This document shows positions 1 to 5,701 of a stretch of DNA of 5,846 nucleotides, piece after piece (the first letter of the stretch is position 1; every line of letters begins with the position of its first letter). Made by a program: the position numbers and the translations under genes. Origin of the DNA: Gemmatimonadota bacterium (GTDB taxonomy: Bacteria; Gemmatimonadota; Gemmatimonadetes; Gemmatimonadales; GWC2-71-9); NCBI GenBank assembly GCA_003220985.1, contig QHTY01000275.1, forward strand, positions 1-5,846, given 5' to 3'. Below the pieces are notes generated by a model. The model was not told the origin of the DNA. It was given only the letters and a program-made list of their open reading frames with translations, and did not search any database.

Positions 1-374
1 CCGGCCCCAACACCGGCTCGCTCGTCCTCAGCAACAACGGATCCATCACCCTCACTGGCGCCGATCTGCGCGACCATTTCGGGATCGCCGAGACGATGAA
101 CAAGGTCGGCCGCACCACCGGCTGGACGCAGGGCCAGGTGACCATGACGTGCGCGACGGTCAACGTCTCGGGCACGAATATCAGCCAGATCTGCCAGACG
201 ATCGTCGAGAACTCGGTTCAGATCGTCGGCGGCGGGGACAGCGGTTCACCAGTCTACACGTCCAGTAACGCGCTGGCCGGCATTCTGTGGGGCGGCAACT
301 CGTCCGGAACGCTGCTGGTATTCAGCCCGCTGAAGAACGTTCAAGACGAGATCGGACCCCTCCAAGTCAAGTGA
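1..374 (+). CDS. S1-family (chymotrypsin-like) serine protease, C-terminal part
   Basis: Partial gene: the 5' end lies outside the window, codons begin at base 3, and it ends at TGA 372-374 (123 visible residues). The catalytic-serine motif GGGDSGSPVY is at visible residues 76-85 with the nucleophile Ser80, as in S1 peptidases; His and Asp of the triad would lie in the missing part. A GRTTGWTQGQV segment (36-46) precedes it, as in streptogrisin/trypsin-like bacterial proteases. Cys50 and Cys64 flank a short loop and could form a disulfide, which suggests an exported enzyme. After the serine, the AGILWGG strand matches the wall of the S1 pocket, and the protein ends with a short helix-like tail, the usual S1 C-terminus. 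An ATG at 96 is internal (Met32) and is not the start, because homologous sequence continues upstream. Family membership is well supported; substrate is unknown. Confidence 0.87.
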   Translation, partial: GPNTGSLVLSNNGSITLTGADLRDHFGIAETMNKVGRTTGWTQGQVTMTCATVNVSGTNISQICQTIVENSVQIVGGGDSGSPVYTSSNALAGILWGGNSSGTLLVFSPLKNVQDEIGPLQVK

Positions 375-375
375 C

Positions 376-391
376 AGGATCCGCATAGATG
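376..391 (+). promoter_or_regulatory. Possible ribosome binding site and ATG for the BsuPI-domain gene (out of frame)
   Basis: AGGA (376-379) lies 9 bases before ATG 389-391, a plausible initiation site just after the protease stop. The ATG is not in frame with the BsuPI domain: it opens a frame that ends after about 57 codons of featureless sequence. Removing one base shortly after the ATG would join it to the domain frame. Either this is the true start followed by an indel (real or sequencing error), or it is chance. Confidence 0.3.
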
Positions 392-473
392 CGCGGCGGG
401 CACGGGTGTCTCGCCACTCGAGTTCACGATATCGGCCCCGGCGCGCGGTCGCGTCGGGGCGAGTGTCTCCATC

Positions 474-770
474 GTGCTGCGCCTGCACAATGCGTCCGAC
501 CGGCCGATCGAAGCGCATTTTCTCGGACGGACGATCGTGTTCGACATTGTGGCCGCACGTGAAGACGGCTCGGTCGCGTGGCGACGGCTCGGCGCGAAGG
601 TGACGCCCAGCATTCTCCAAATCCGCACGCTCGCGCCGGATGAGACCCTGGAATGGCGCGACGCCTGGCGTCCGCGCGAGCCCGGTCGCTACCGGCTACA
701 AGGGGTTCTGCCCTCCGACGAGCCGGACCCGCGCAGAACTCCCTGGGTGGACGTGACCGTCACGCCTTGA
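474..770 (+). CDS. BsuPI-like (intracellular proteinase inhibitor) domain protein, 5' end uncertain
   Basis: 98 residues from GTG 474, the only ATG/GTG/TTG in this frame between the protease stop (372-374) and the domain core. It resembles the BsuPI family, small beta-sandwich proteins named after the Bacillus subtilis inhibitor of intracellular serine protease. Seen from GTG 474: LRLHNASDRPIEAHF (2-16), FDIVAAREDGSVAWR (23-37), LAPDETLEWRDAW (53-65) and GRYRLQGVL (71-79), matching the family's order of N-x-S/T-D-R-P turn, D-G-x-x-x-W-R hairpin, L-x-P-x-E-T strand and G-x-Y-x-x-x-G-x-L strand. The frame is open back to 375, and the upstream translation PLEFTISAPARGRVGASVSIV looks like the domain's first strand, so starting at 474 would truncate it. 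No good Shine-Dalgarno precedes GTG 474. It could be a broken gene, a frameshifted call, or a domain formerly fused to the protease. Inhibitory function is not shown; many bacterial BsuPI-domain proteins have unknown roles. Confidence 0.6.
   Translation: MLRLHNASDRPIEAHFLGRTIVFDIVAAREDGSVAWRRLGAKVTPSILQIRTLAPDETLEWRDAWRPREPGRYRLQGVLPSDEPDPRRTPWVDVTVTP
702..742. terminator. Nested hairpin at the convergent gene ends, possible transcription end
   Basis: Inverted repeat GTTCTGC (705-711) / GCAGAAC (733-739), extended as RNA from the plus strand by a G-U and two G-C pairs (702-704 with 740-742). Inside the loop, TCCG (714-717) pairs with CGGA (724-727). It lies inside the end of the BsuPI reading frame and 18 bases beyond the stop of the minus-strand oxidoreductase. 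Neither side has a run of T, so it is not a standard intrinsic terminator. It is the only strong hairpin I found near this convergence. Confidence 0.28.
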
Positions 771-2091
771 TCGTGTTCGTCGCCTCGTCCCACGTCACGG
801 GGCCGCGCCGGAAATAGGCCTCGTTCGCCATGTGACAGGCCAGCGCGGCGTTGTGCCCGAACACCACGTCCTCGACCACCGGTTTCCGGGTGCGCACCGC
901 CTCGAAATAGTTCCACAGGTGCGGCCGCGTGTCGTCGAAGTCCGGCGTGCTAAAGGACACGGTTTCGGACAACGCCGGGAGCTCACCAGGTTTCAGATCA
1001 TTGTCCTTGTGCCACTTCGTCTCGTACGCGTCCCGCAGCGCGCGCGGATAACTGCCCGTGTAATAGCTCGGCCACCGATCCTTGCCGCTCTGCGGTGAGA
1101 ATGTGAGCGTATTCCCGGACACCTCGAGGACCCCCTTCGATCCCTGGAAGCGGTACTGCTCCGGCATTTCCGTGCCGAGATTCAGGCGCATGTAGACCGG
1201 CAGGTCGCCGCTGTAGTAGTAGATCGTGGCGTGCACGTCGGGCATGTTGCGGCCGTCCTTCCAGCGCCGGATGCCACCGACGGACATGGCCTGTTTCGGC
1301 GGCTCGTTGACGCCGAGCATGAACATCATGCCGCTGATCAAGTGGACGAGCAGGTCGCCGGCCACGCCCGTGCCGTATTCCTTCCAGCAGCGCCAGCGCG
1401 CGAAGATGTTCGCATCGAGCGGGCGCTTGGGGACGTCGTTCTGCCAGGTATCCCAATCGAGGGTTCTGAGTGAGAGGTCGGGTGGTGGCGGGTACTCCCA
1501 TGCGCCCGTCGGATCATTCCGGCCGAGCCAGCCTTCGATGAGCGTCAGGTCGCCGAGCATGCCCTGCGCAATCATGTCCTTTGCCTTGGCGCAGATCTGC
1601 GAGCTGACGCGCTGCGAGCCGACCTGGAGGATGCGCCCGCTCTTCTTCACGGCGTCGACCATCGCGACGCCGTCGGCGGGGGTGTGCGACATCGGCTTCT
1701 CGATATAGATGTCTTTCCCCGCGCTGACGGCCTCGACGACCATGCGCCGGTGCCAGTGATCGGGCACCGCCGCGACGATGCAATCGATGTTCTTGTCGTC
1801 GAGCAGCCGGCGATACTCGCGCGTGGTCGGCAGATTCGCGCCGACGATTTCCTTCGCGAGCGTATGGCGCCCGTCGTAGAGGTCGGCGGCGCCGGCGCAG
1901 ACGACTCCCGGCAGGGAAATGGACGTGCCGAGGAGGCCGGACCCTTGCATGCCGACGCCGACCATCCCGAAGCGGACCGTGTCACTGGGCGCAAGCTTGC
2001 GGAATGTGAACGGCTGCGCGACGAACGACACACCGGCAGCGGCGGCGCTAGCCTCGAGGAATTCCCGACGAGACCAGGTGGATTTCTTCAT
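760..2091 (-). CDS. Tat-exported Gfo/Idh/MocA-family oxidoreductase
   Basis: 443 residues. The N-terminus has a twin-arginine signal: SRREFL at 7-12, then an Ala-rich hydrophobic stretch (14-26). The Rossmann fold starts at about residue 40 with FGMVGVGMQGSG (41-52), the GxGxxG NAD(P)-binding loop. Next come VAAVPDHWH (107-114) and the family's catalytic EKP motif at 131-133 (YIEKPMSH). The alpha/beta C-terminal domain carries GDLLVH (245-250), with His250 in the usual place for the substrate-site histidine. Length suits exported members of the family. These enzymes typically oxidise or reduce sugars, inositols or amino sugars with NAD(P); exported ones such as glucose-fructose oxidoreductase hold the cofactor tightly and are exported folded. 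Substrate here cannot be told. Start chosen because AGGGAG lies 6 bases upstream and the Tat motif follows directly. The TGA stop overlaps the convergent BsuPI gene by 11 bp. Confidence 0.93.
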   Translation of the reverse strand: MKKSTWSRREFLEASAAAAGVSFVAQPFTFRKLAPSDTVRFGMVGVGMQGSGLLGTSISLPGVVCAGAADLYDGRHTLAKEIVGANLPTTREYRRLLDDKNIDCIVAAVPDHWHRRMVVEAVSAGKDIYIEKPMSHTPADGVAMVDAVKKSGRILQVGSQRVSSQICAKAKDMIAQGMLGDLTLIEGWLGRNDPTGAWEYPPPPDLSLRTLDWDTWQNDVPKRPLDANIFARWRCWKEYGTGVAGDLLVHLISGMMFMLGVNEPPKQAMSVGGIRRWKDGRNMPDVHATIYYYSGDLPVYMRLNLGTEMPEQYRFQGSKGVLEVSGNTLTFSPQSGKDRWPSYYTGSYPRALRDAYETKWHKDNDLKPGELPALSETVSFSTPDFDDTRPHLWNYFEAVRTRKPVVEDVVFGHNAALACHMANEAYFRRGPVTWDEATNTIKA

Positions 2092-2097
2092 GGCGAG

Positions 2098-2103
2098 CTC
2101 CCT
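2098..2103 (-). promoter_or_regulatory. Ribosome binding site of the oxidoreductase
   Basis: Coding-strand AGGGAG, 6 bases before ATG 2091-2089. It fixes the start that includes the Tat signal peptide. Confidence 0.7.
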
Positions 2104-2123
2104 GAATGCGGGTTGAGCTGCCT

Positions 2124-2129
2124 ATTATG
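2124..2129 (-). promoter_or_regulatory. Candidate -10 element upstream of the oxidoreductase
   Basis: Coding-strand CATAAT (5 of 6 matches to TATAAT) sits in the 58-bp gap between pheA and the oxidoreductase, the most AT-rich spot there, about 32 bases before the ATG. No convincing -35 box is found 16-18 bases upstream. It may give the oxidoreductase its own promoter, but a chance match is possible. Confidence 0.25.
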
Positions 2130-2149
2130 GTCGCCGATTCTGCCTTGCG

Positions 2150-2989
2150 CTATCGCGCCGGATAGGTGCCGAGGACGCGGATCCCGAAGGTGAACGCCCG
2201 TAATTCCTCGAGCGCTGCCTCGATGCCCTGCCCCGTGTCCACCACGTCAAGATAGAAGAGGTACTCCCAGGGGCGGCCCGGGAGCGGCCGCGACTCGATC
2301 TTCGTGAGGTTTAATCCCCGACCCGCAAAGACGCCCAACGCCCGGTACAGCGTGCCCGGCGTGTTGCCCAGCGACAGCATCAACGAGGTCTTCTGCGACT
2401 CCGCCGGCTCGCGCGCCGCCGGCTCCCGCGCCACGACGAGAAAGCGTGTGTAGTTCTCAGCATGATCCTCCAACCCTTCCGCAACGACATCGGCCCCATA
2501 CAGCTCGGCCGCCAGTTTCGAGGCGATGGCCGCATCGGCATCCACCTTGCCTGACATCACATCGCGCACGCTGCCCGCCGTGTCGTATGCCGGTACGGCA
2601 ACGACCTCCGGGTGCGTCAGGAAGAAGTGGCGGCATTGCGCCAGCGCGACGGGGTGTGATGCCACGCGGCGAATCTGCGGGAGCCTGGTGCGCGGCGGGG
2701 CGATCAGACAATGGCGGATGCGCAGCTCCGTTTCGGCCACGACATGCAACTCGTGTACGCTGAGCAGGTCATAATTCTCGTGCACCGACCCCGCGAGTGT
2801 GTTTTCGATCGGGACGATGCCGCTGGCTGCGTCGCCCGCTGCGACGGCGCGGAACAGGTCCACGAACGTCGTGCACGGCACGAGCTCGAGCGTCGGCCCA
2901 TGCGTCTCGAGCGCGGCGGCATGACTGAACGATCCCGCCTCGCCTTGGATGGCGACCGTCCCCCCCGTCCCCCCCGCGTCTTCACGCAT
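2150..2989 (-). CDS. pheA: Prephenate dehydratase with C-terminal ACT domain
   Basis: 279 residues, typical for monofunctional prephenate dehydratase, which converts prephenate to phenylpyruvate, the committed step to phenylalanine in the cytoplasm. The catalytic domain (12-186) begins VAIQGEAGSFSHAAA, matching the family's usual GPEGTFSE/HxAA start, and has GIVPIENTLAGSV (57-69), SHPVALAQC (111-119) and the TRF motif at 181-183, whose Thr is essential in studied enzymes. The ACT domain (about 201-279) contains LGNTPGTLYRALGVFAGRG and the ESRP motif (232-235), which in the family binds phenylalanine for feedback inhibition. No chorismate mutase domain is present. Start: ATG 2989 with AGGGAG 9 bases upstream; it overlaps the ilvD stop by 8 bp, so translation is probably coupled. 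A longer open frame reaching 3343 lies inside ilvD and its extra residues look like Arg-rich shadow translation. Oddities: a Gly-rich N-terminal extension from two G7 tracts, and a duplicated AREPA in the interdomain linker. Confidence 0.95.
   Translation of the reverse strand: MREDAGGTGGTVAIQGEAGSFSHAAALETHGPTLELVPCTTFVDLFRAVAAGDAASGIVPIENTLAGSVHENYDLLSVHELHVVAETELRIRHCLIAPPRTRLPQIRRVASHPVALAQCRHFFLTHPEVVAVPAYDTAGSVRDVMSGKVDADAAIASKLAAELYGADVVAEGLEDHAENYTRFLVVAREPAAREPAESQKTSLMLSLGNTPGTLYRALGVFAGRGLNLTKIESRPLPGRPWEYLFYLDVVDTGQGIEAALEELRAFTFGIRVLGTYPAR
2403..2432 (-). repeat. 15-bp tandem duplication in the pheA interdomain linker
   Basis: Two adjacent 15-base units (2403-2417 and 2418-2432) differ at one base. 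They encode AREPA twice (residues 187-196) between the catalytic TRF region and the ACT domain. Being in phase and in a linker, the duplication should be tolerated. Confidence 0.75.
2958..2975 (-). repeat. Twin G7 tract, exact 9-bp tandem repeat at the pheA 5' end
   Basis: On the coding strand GGGGGGGAC occurs twice in a row (plus-strand C runs at 2960-2966 and 2969-2975), starting 12 bases after the pheA ATG triplet. It encodes Gly-Gly-Thr twice, ahead of the conserved domain. The pattern GGG-G-GGG-AC-GGG-G-GGG meets the usual rule for a potential G-quadruplex, and each G7 run is a slippage site. Confidence 0.7.
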
Positions 2990-4664
2990 CGGTGACGGCT
3001 CCCTGACTGCTGCTGGAGACGAGCCGGGCATATTTCGCCAGCACGCCGCTCGTATAGCGCGGCGCCGGCGGTTTCCACTTCGCCTTCCGCGCCGCCAGCT
3101 CAGGGTCGGAGACGTTGATGCGCAGCTCGCGTCGCCCCGCGGCCGCGTCGATCGTGATCGAGTCGCCCTCACGCACCAGGGCGAGTGGCCCGCCGAGCGC
3201 CGCCTCCGGCGCCACGTGCCCCACGACGAGCCCATGTGTTCCGCCGGAGAACCGCCCATCCGTGATGAGGCCGACACTCCCGCCCAGCCCGGCGCCGATG
3301 AGCGCCGCGGTCGGTGCCAGCATCTCGCGCATCCCCGGCCCACCCTTGGGTCCCTCGTAGCGAATCACCACGACGTCGCCGGCGTGAACCGCACCGGCCA
3401 GAATCGCCGCGAGACAGGCCTCCTCCGAGTCGAACACACGCGCGGGACCGGTGATTTCGTGCGGGCCGTGGCCGCTGACCTTCGCGACTGCCCCCTCGGG
3501 CGCCAGGTTGCCGCGCAGGATCACGATGTGCCCCTGCGGGCTGAGCGGCCGGTCCCACGGATGGATCACATCCTGATCGGGAGACGGGCGCGCGGGCACG
3601 TCTTTCAGCACGTGGGCGACGGTCCGGCCATCGATCGTGAGCGCGTCGCCGTGCAGCACCCCATTGGCGAGGAGGATCTTCAGCACCTGCGGAATCCCGC
3701 CGGCGCGATGCAGGTCAGTCGTGACATACCGACCCGATGGCTTCAGGTCGCAAAGCACGGGCACGCGCGTGCGGACGGCTTCGAAATCGTCGATGGCGAG
3801 CGGCACGCCGGCCGCGCGCGCGATGGCCAACAGATGCAGCACGGCGTTCGTAGACCCGCCGATCGCCATCACCACGGCGATCGCATTCTCGAATGCCTTG
3901 CGCGTCAGGATCTGGCGCGGCGTACGGCGCGCGCGCACGGCGTCGAACAACACCTCCGCCGAGCGAGCCGCACTGTCGGCCGTCTCCTGGTCCTCGGCCG
4001 CCATCGTCGAGGAGCGCGGCAGACTCATCCCCATCGCTTCGAGTGAGGCGGACATCGTGTTCGCCGTGAACATCCCGCCGCACGACCCCGCGCCGGGACA
4101 GGCGCGGCGCTCGATCTCGAGTAGCTCGTCCTGCTGCATCCGCCCCGCCCCGGCCGCTCCCACTGCTTCGAACACGCTTACCACCGTGAGATCGCGCCCT
4201 CCATAATGACCGGGCTTGATCGTGCCGCCGTAGACGAAGATGGCCGGAATGTCGAGCCGGGCGATCGCGATCATCGCGCCCGGCATGTTCTTGTCGCAGC
4301 CGCCGATCGCGAGGAGCCCATCCATGCGCCGCGCGCCACACGCGGCCTCGATCGAATCAGCGATCACTTCGCGCGAAACGAGCGAGTAGCGCATCCCCTC
4401 AGTACCCATCGAGATCCCATCGCTTACCGTGATCGTTCCGAACGTCTGCGGCATCGCGCCCGCCCGCCGCAGCGAGTCCTCGGCGCGCCGAGCCAACCGG
4501 TCGAGGCCGGCGTTGCACGGCGTGATGGTGCTGTGGGCGCTCGCGATCCCGACGATCGGCTTTACAAAGTCGCCGTCGCGAAAGCCTACGGCCCGCAGCA
4601 TGGCGCGGTTGGGCGCGCGCTCCAACCCTTCGGTGATGGACCGGCTGCGAAAATTGTCGCTCAT
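2982..4664 (-). CDS. ilvD: Dihydroxy-acid dehydratase
   Basis: 560 residues, the usual IlvD length. It dehydrates 2,3-dihydroxy-3-methylbutanoate and 2,3-dihydroxy-3-methylpentanoate to 2-keto acids, the last shared step of valine and isoleucine synthesis and the source of the leucine precursor. The three cysteines that hold the [2Fe-2S] cluster in bacterial IlvD are visible: Cys50 (TPCNAG), Cys123 (GGCDKNMPG) and Cys195 (PGAGSCGGMFTANTM). Lys125 in CDKN is the residue carbamylated in the family, Asp82 (SDGISMG) is an expected metal ligand, and Ser473 in GRFSGGTHG is the expected catalytic base. No key residue is missing. ATG 4664-4662 has GAGGGA 5 bases upstream and overlaps the leuB stop as ATGA, so it is translated with leuB. 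The spacing and length decide for IlvD proper over the related sugar-acid dehydratases (Edd, xylonate dehydratase), as does the location in a leu operon. Confidence 0.97.
   Translation of the reverse strand: MSDNFRSRSITEGLERAPNRAMLRAVGFRDGDFVKPIVGIASAHSTITPCNAGLDRLARRAEDSLRRAGAMPQTFGTITVSDGISMGTEGMRYSLVSREVIADSIEAACGARRMDGLLAIGGCDKNMPGAMIAIARLDIPAIFVYGGTIKPGHYGGRDLTVVSVFEAVGAAGAGRMQQDELLEIERRACPGAGSCGGMFTANTMSASLEAMGMSLPRSSTMAAEDQETADSAARSAEVLFDAVRARRTPRQILTRKAFENAIAVVMAIGGSTNAVLHLLAIARAAGVPLAIDDFEAVRTRVPVLCDLKPSGRYVTTDLHRAGGIPQVLKILLANGVLHGDALTIDGRTVAHVLKDVPARPSPDQDVIHPWDRPLSPQGHIVILRGNLAPEGAVAKVSGHGPHEITGPARVFDSEEACLAAILAGAVHAGDVVVIRYEGPKGGPGMREMLAPTAALIGAGLGGSVGLITDGRFSGGTHGLVVGHVAPEAALGGPLALVREGDSITIDAAAGRRELRINVSDPELAARKAKWKPPAPRYTSGVLAKYARLVSSSSQGAVTDA
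2999..3004 (-). promoter_or_regulatory. Ribosome binding site of pheA inside the ilvD end
   Basis: Coding-strand AGGGAG, 9 bases before ATG 2989-2987 and inside the last codons of ilvD. It supports the start at 2989 over longer readings of the frame. Confidence 0.6.
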
Positions 4665-5701
4665 GACCGTCCCTCGAGCGCTTCGGCGAGAATCAGCTGG
4701 GAGATCCGTGCGCCCAACTCGCCCGGTCGCACCAGGTCTTGCGTGCGGGCACCAGCGTCGAGTGCCGCTGCGATCGCGCCGTCCACGGCATCGGCGGCGT
4801 CGGCGAGCTTGAGCCCATGGCGCAGCAGCAGCGCCACCGTCGCGATCGCGCCGATCGGATTCGCGACGTCCTTGCCCGCGAGCGACGGCGCGGAGCCATG
4901 CACCGGCTCGAACAGACCCGGCCCTTCACCGAGCGACGCGGATGGCAGCAGGCCGAGCGAGCCCGCGAGCACCGCCGCTTCATCGCTGAGGATGTCGCCG
5001 AACATGTTCTCGGTGAGCACCACGTCGAATGTGGCGGGATCGCTGACCAGCCGCATCGCGGCCGTGTCCACGTACGCGTGCTCCAGCCGGACCGTCGGGT
5101 AGTTGCGGGCGACACGCGTGACGGTTTCCCGCCAAAGCTGCGACACCTCGAGGACGTTGGCCTTGTCCACGGACGTGACGAGCCGGCGCCGGCCGCGGGC
5201 CGCCTCGAACGCCACGCGTGCGACGCGCTCGATCTCAGCGGCCGTGTAGGCGAGTGTGTTGGTCGCGCTAGTCGGGTAGAGCCCGCCCGTCAGCTCGCGC
5301 ACCACGAGCAGATCGACGCCGCGCAAACGCTCCGGCTTGAGCGGAGAAGCGCCCACCAGTGCGGGATGGACGGCGACCGGCCGCAGGTTTGCATAGACGT
5401 TCAACAGCTTGCGCAGCGCCAGCAGGCCCGTCTCCGGACGCAGCTCGCGGGGCGCATGATCGAGCGACGGATCCCCCACGGCCCCGAGCAGCACTGCGTC
5501 GCTCCGCACCACGGCGGCACGCGTCTCGCCCGGCAACGGATCTTTGGCGGCCGCCACGCCGGCCGCGCCGACGGGAAATGTCCGCAGCGCAAAACGAACA
5601 TCGAACCGCTCCCCTACTGCTTCGAGCACACGCACGGCCTGCGCGATGACTTCCGGCCCGATGCCGTCACCGGGCAAGACCGCGATGGAGTACGTCTTCA
5701 C
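4661..5701 (-). CDS. leuB: 3-isopropylmalate dehydrogenase
   Basis: 346 residues, GTG start. It oxidatively decarboxylates 3-isopropylmalate to the keto acid precursor of leucine, using NAD and Mg/Mn. Motifs: LPGDGIGPE (9-17), ANLRP (104-108), VRELTGG (134-140), SVDKANVLE (177-185), TENMFGDILSDEA (230-242) and FEPVHGSAPSLAGK (264-277). Mapped onto Thermus LeuB from memory, active-site residues are kept: Arg97, Arg107, Arg135, Tyr142, Lys180, Asp212, Asp236, Asp240. Two departures: about 8 residues are missing between Tyr142 and the NTxxY segment (148-152), where FGxPRG usually lies; and the adenosine-contacting Asp after HGSAP is Ser273, while Asp221 occupies the neighbouring-subunit position that is Ser in Thermus. 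Start: GTG 5701 overlaps the leuD stop as GTGA, with GAGAGG 8 bases upstream, and the protein begins MKTYSIAVLPGDG as expected. Operon context favours LeuB over isocitrate or tartrate dehydrogenase relatives. Confidence 0.95.
   Translation of the reverse strand: MKTYSIAVLPGDGIGPEVIAQAVRVLEAVGERFDVRFALRTFPVGAAGVAAAKDPLPGETRAAVVRSDAVLLGAVGDPSLDHAPRELRPETGLLALRKLLNVYANLRPVAVHPALVGASPLKPERLRGVDLLVVRELTGGLYPTSATNTLAYTAAEIERVARVAFEAARGRRRLVTSVDKANVLEVSQLWRETVTRVARNYPTVRLEHAYVDTAAMRLVSDPATFDVVLTENMFGDILSDEAAVLAGSLGLLPSASLGEGPGLFEPVHGSAPSLAGKDVANPIGAIATVALLLRHGLKLADAADAVDGAIAAALDAGARTQDLVRPGELGARISQLILAEALEGRS
4670..4675 (-). promoter_or_regulatory. Ribosome binding site of ilvD inside the leuB end
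   Basis: Coding-strand GAGGGA, 5 bases before ATG 4664-4662 and within the last leuB codons. With the ATGA overlap, it fixes the ilvD start. Confidence 0.65.

Noticed and set aside
372..400. UGA readthrough or selenocysteine joining the protease to the BsuPI frame
   Set aside because: Only a 4-bp hairpin (382-393) follows the UGA; no selenocysteine insertion structure is seen and the protease ends at a normal S1 C-terminus. Former fusion is kept only as one possibility.
2148..2162. GCGC-GATA-GCGC hairpin at the pheA stop as a terminator
   Set aside because: The stem is only 4 bp with no T-run after it.
2990..3343. N-terminal extension of prephenate dehydratase to 3343
   Set aside because: It lies fully inside ilvD in another frame, is Arg/Ser/Trp-rich, and the ATG at 2989 has a Shine-Dalgarno site and gives the family's normal length.
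3761..3772. Perfect 12-bp palindrome GCACGCGCGTGC
   Set aside because: It lies inside ilvD coding sequence and is expected by chance in GC-rich DNA; no partner site was found.
2949..4046. Long plus-strand open frame (365 codons) opposite ilvD and pheA
   Set aside because: It is a shadow of the GC-rich minus-strand genes: Arg/His-rich composition with no motif, while ilvD and pheA on the other strand are unmistakable.
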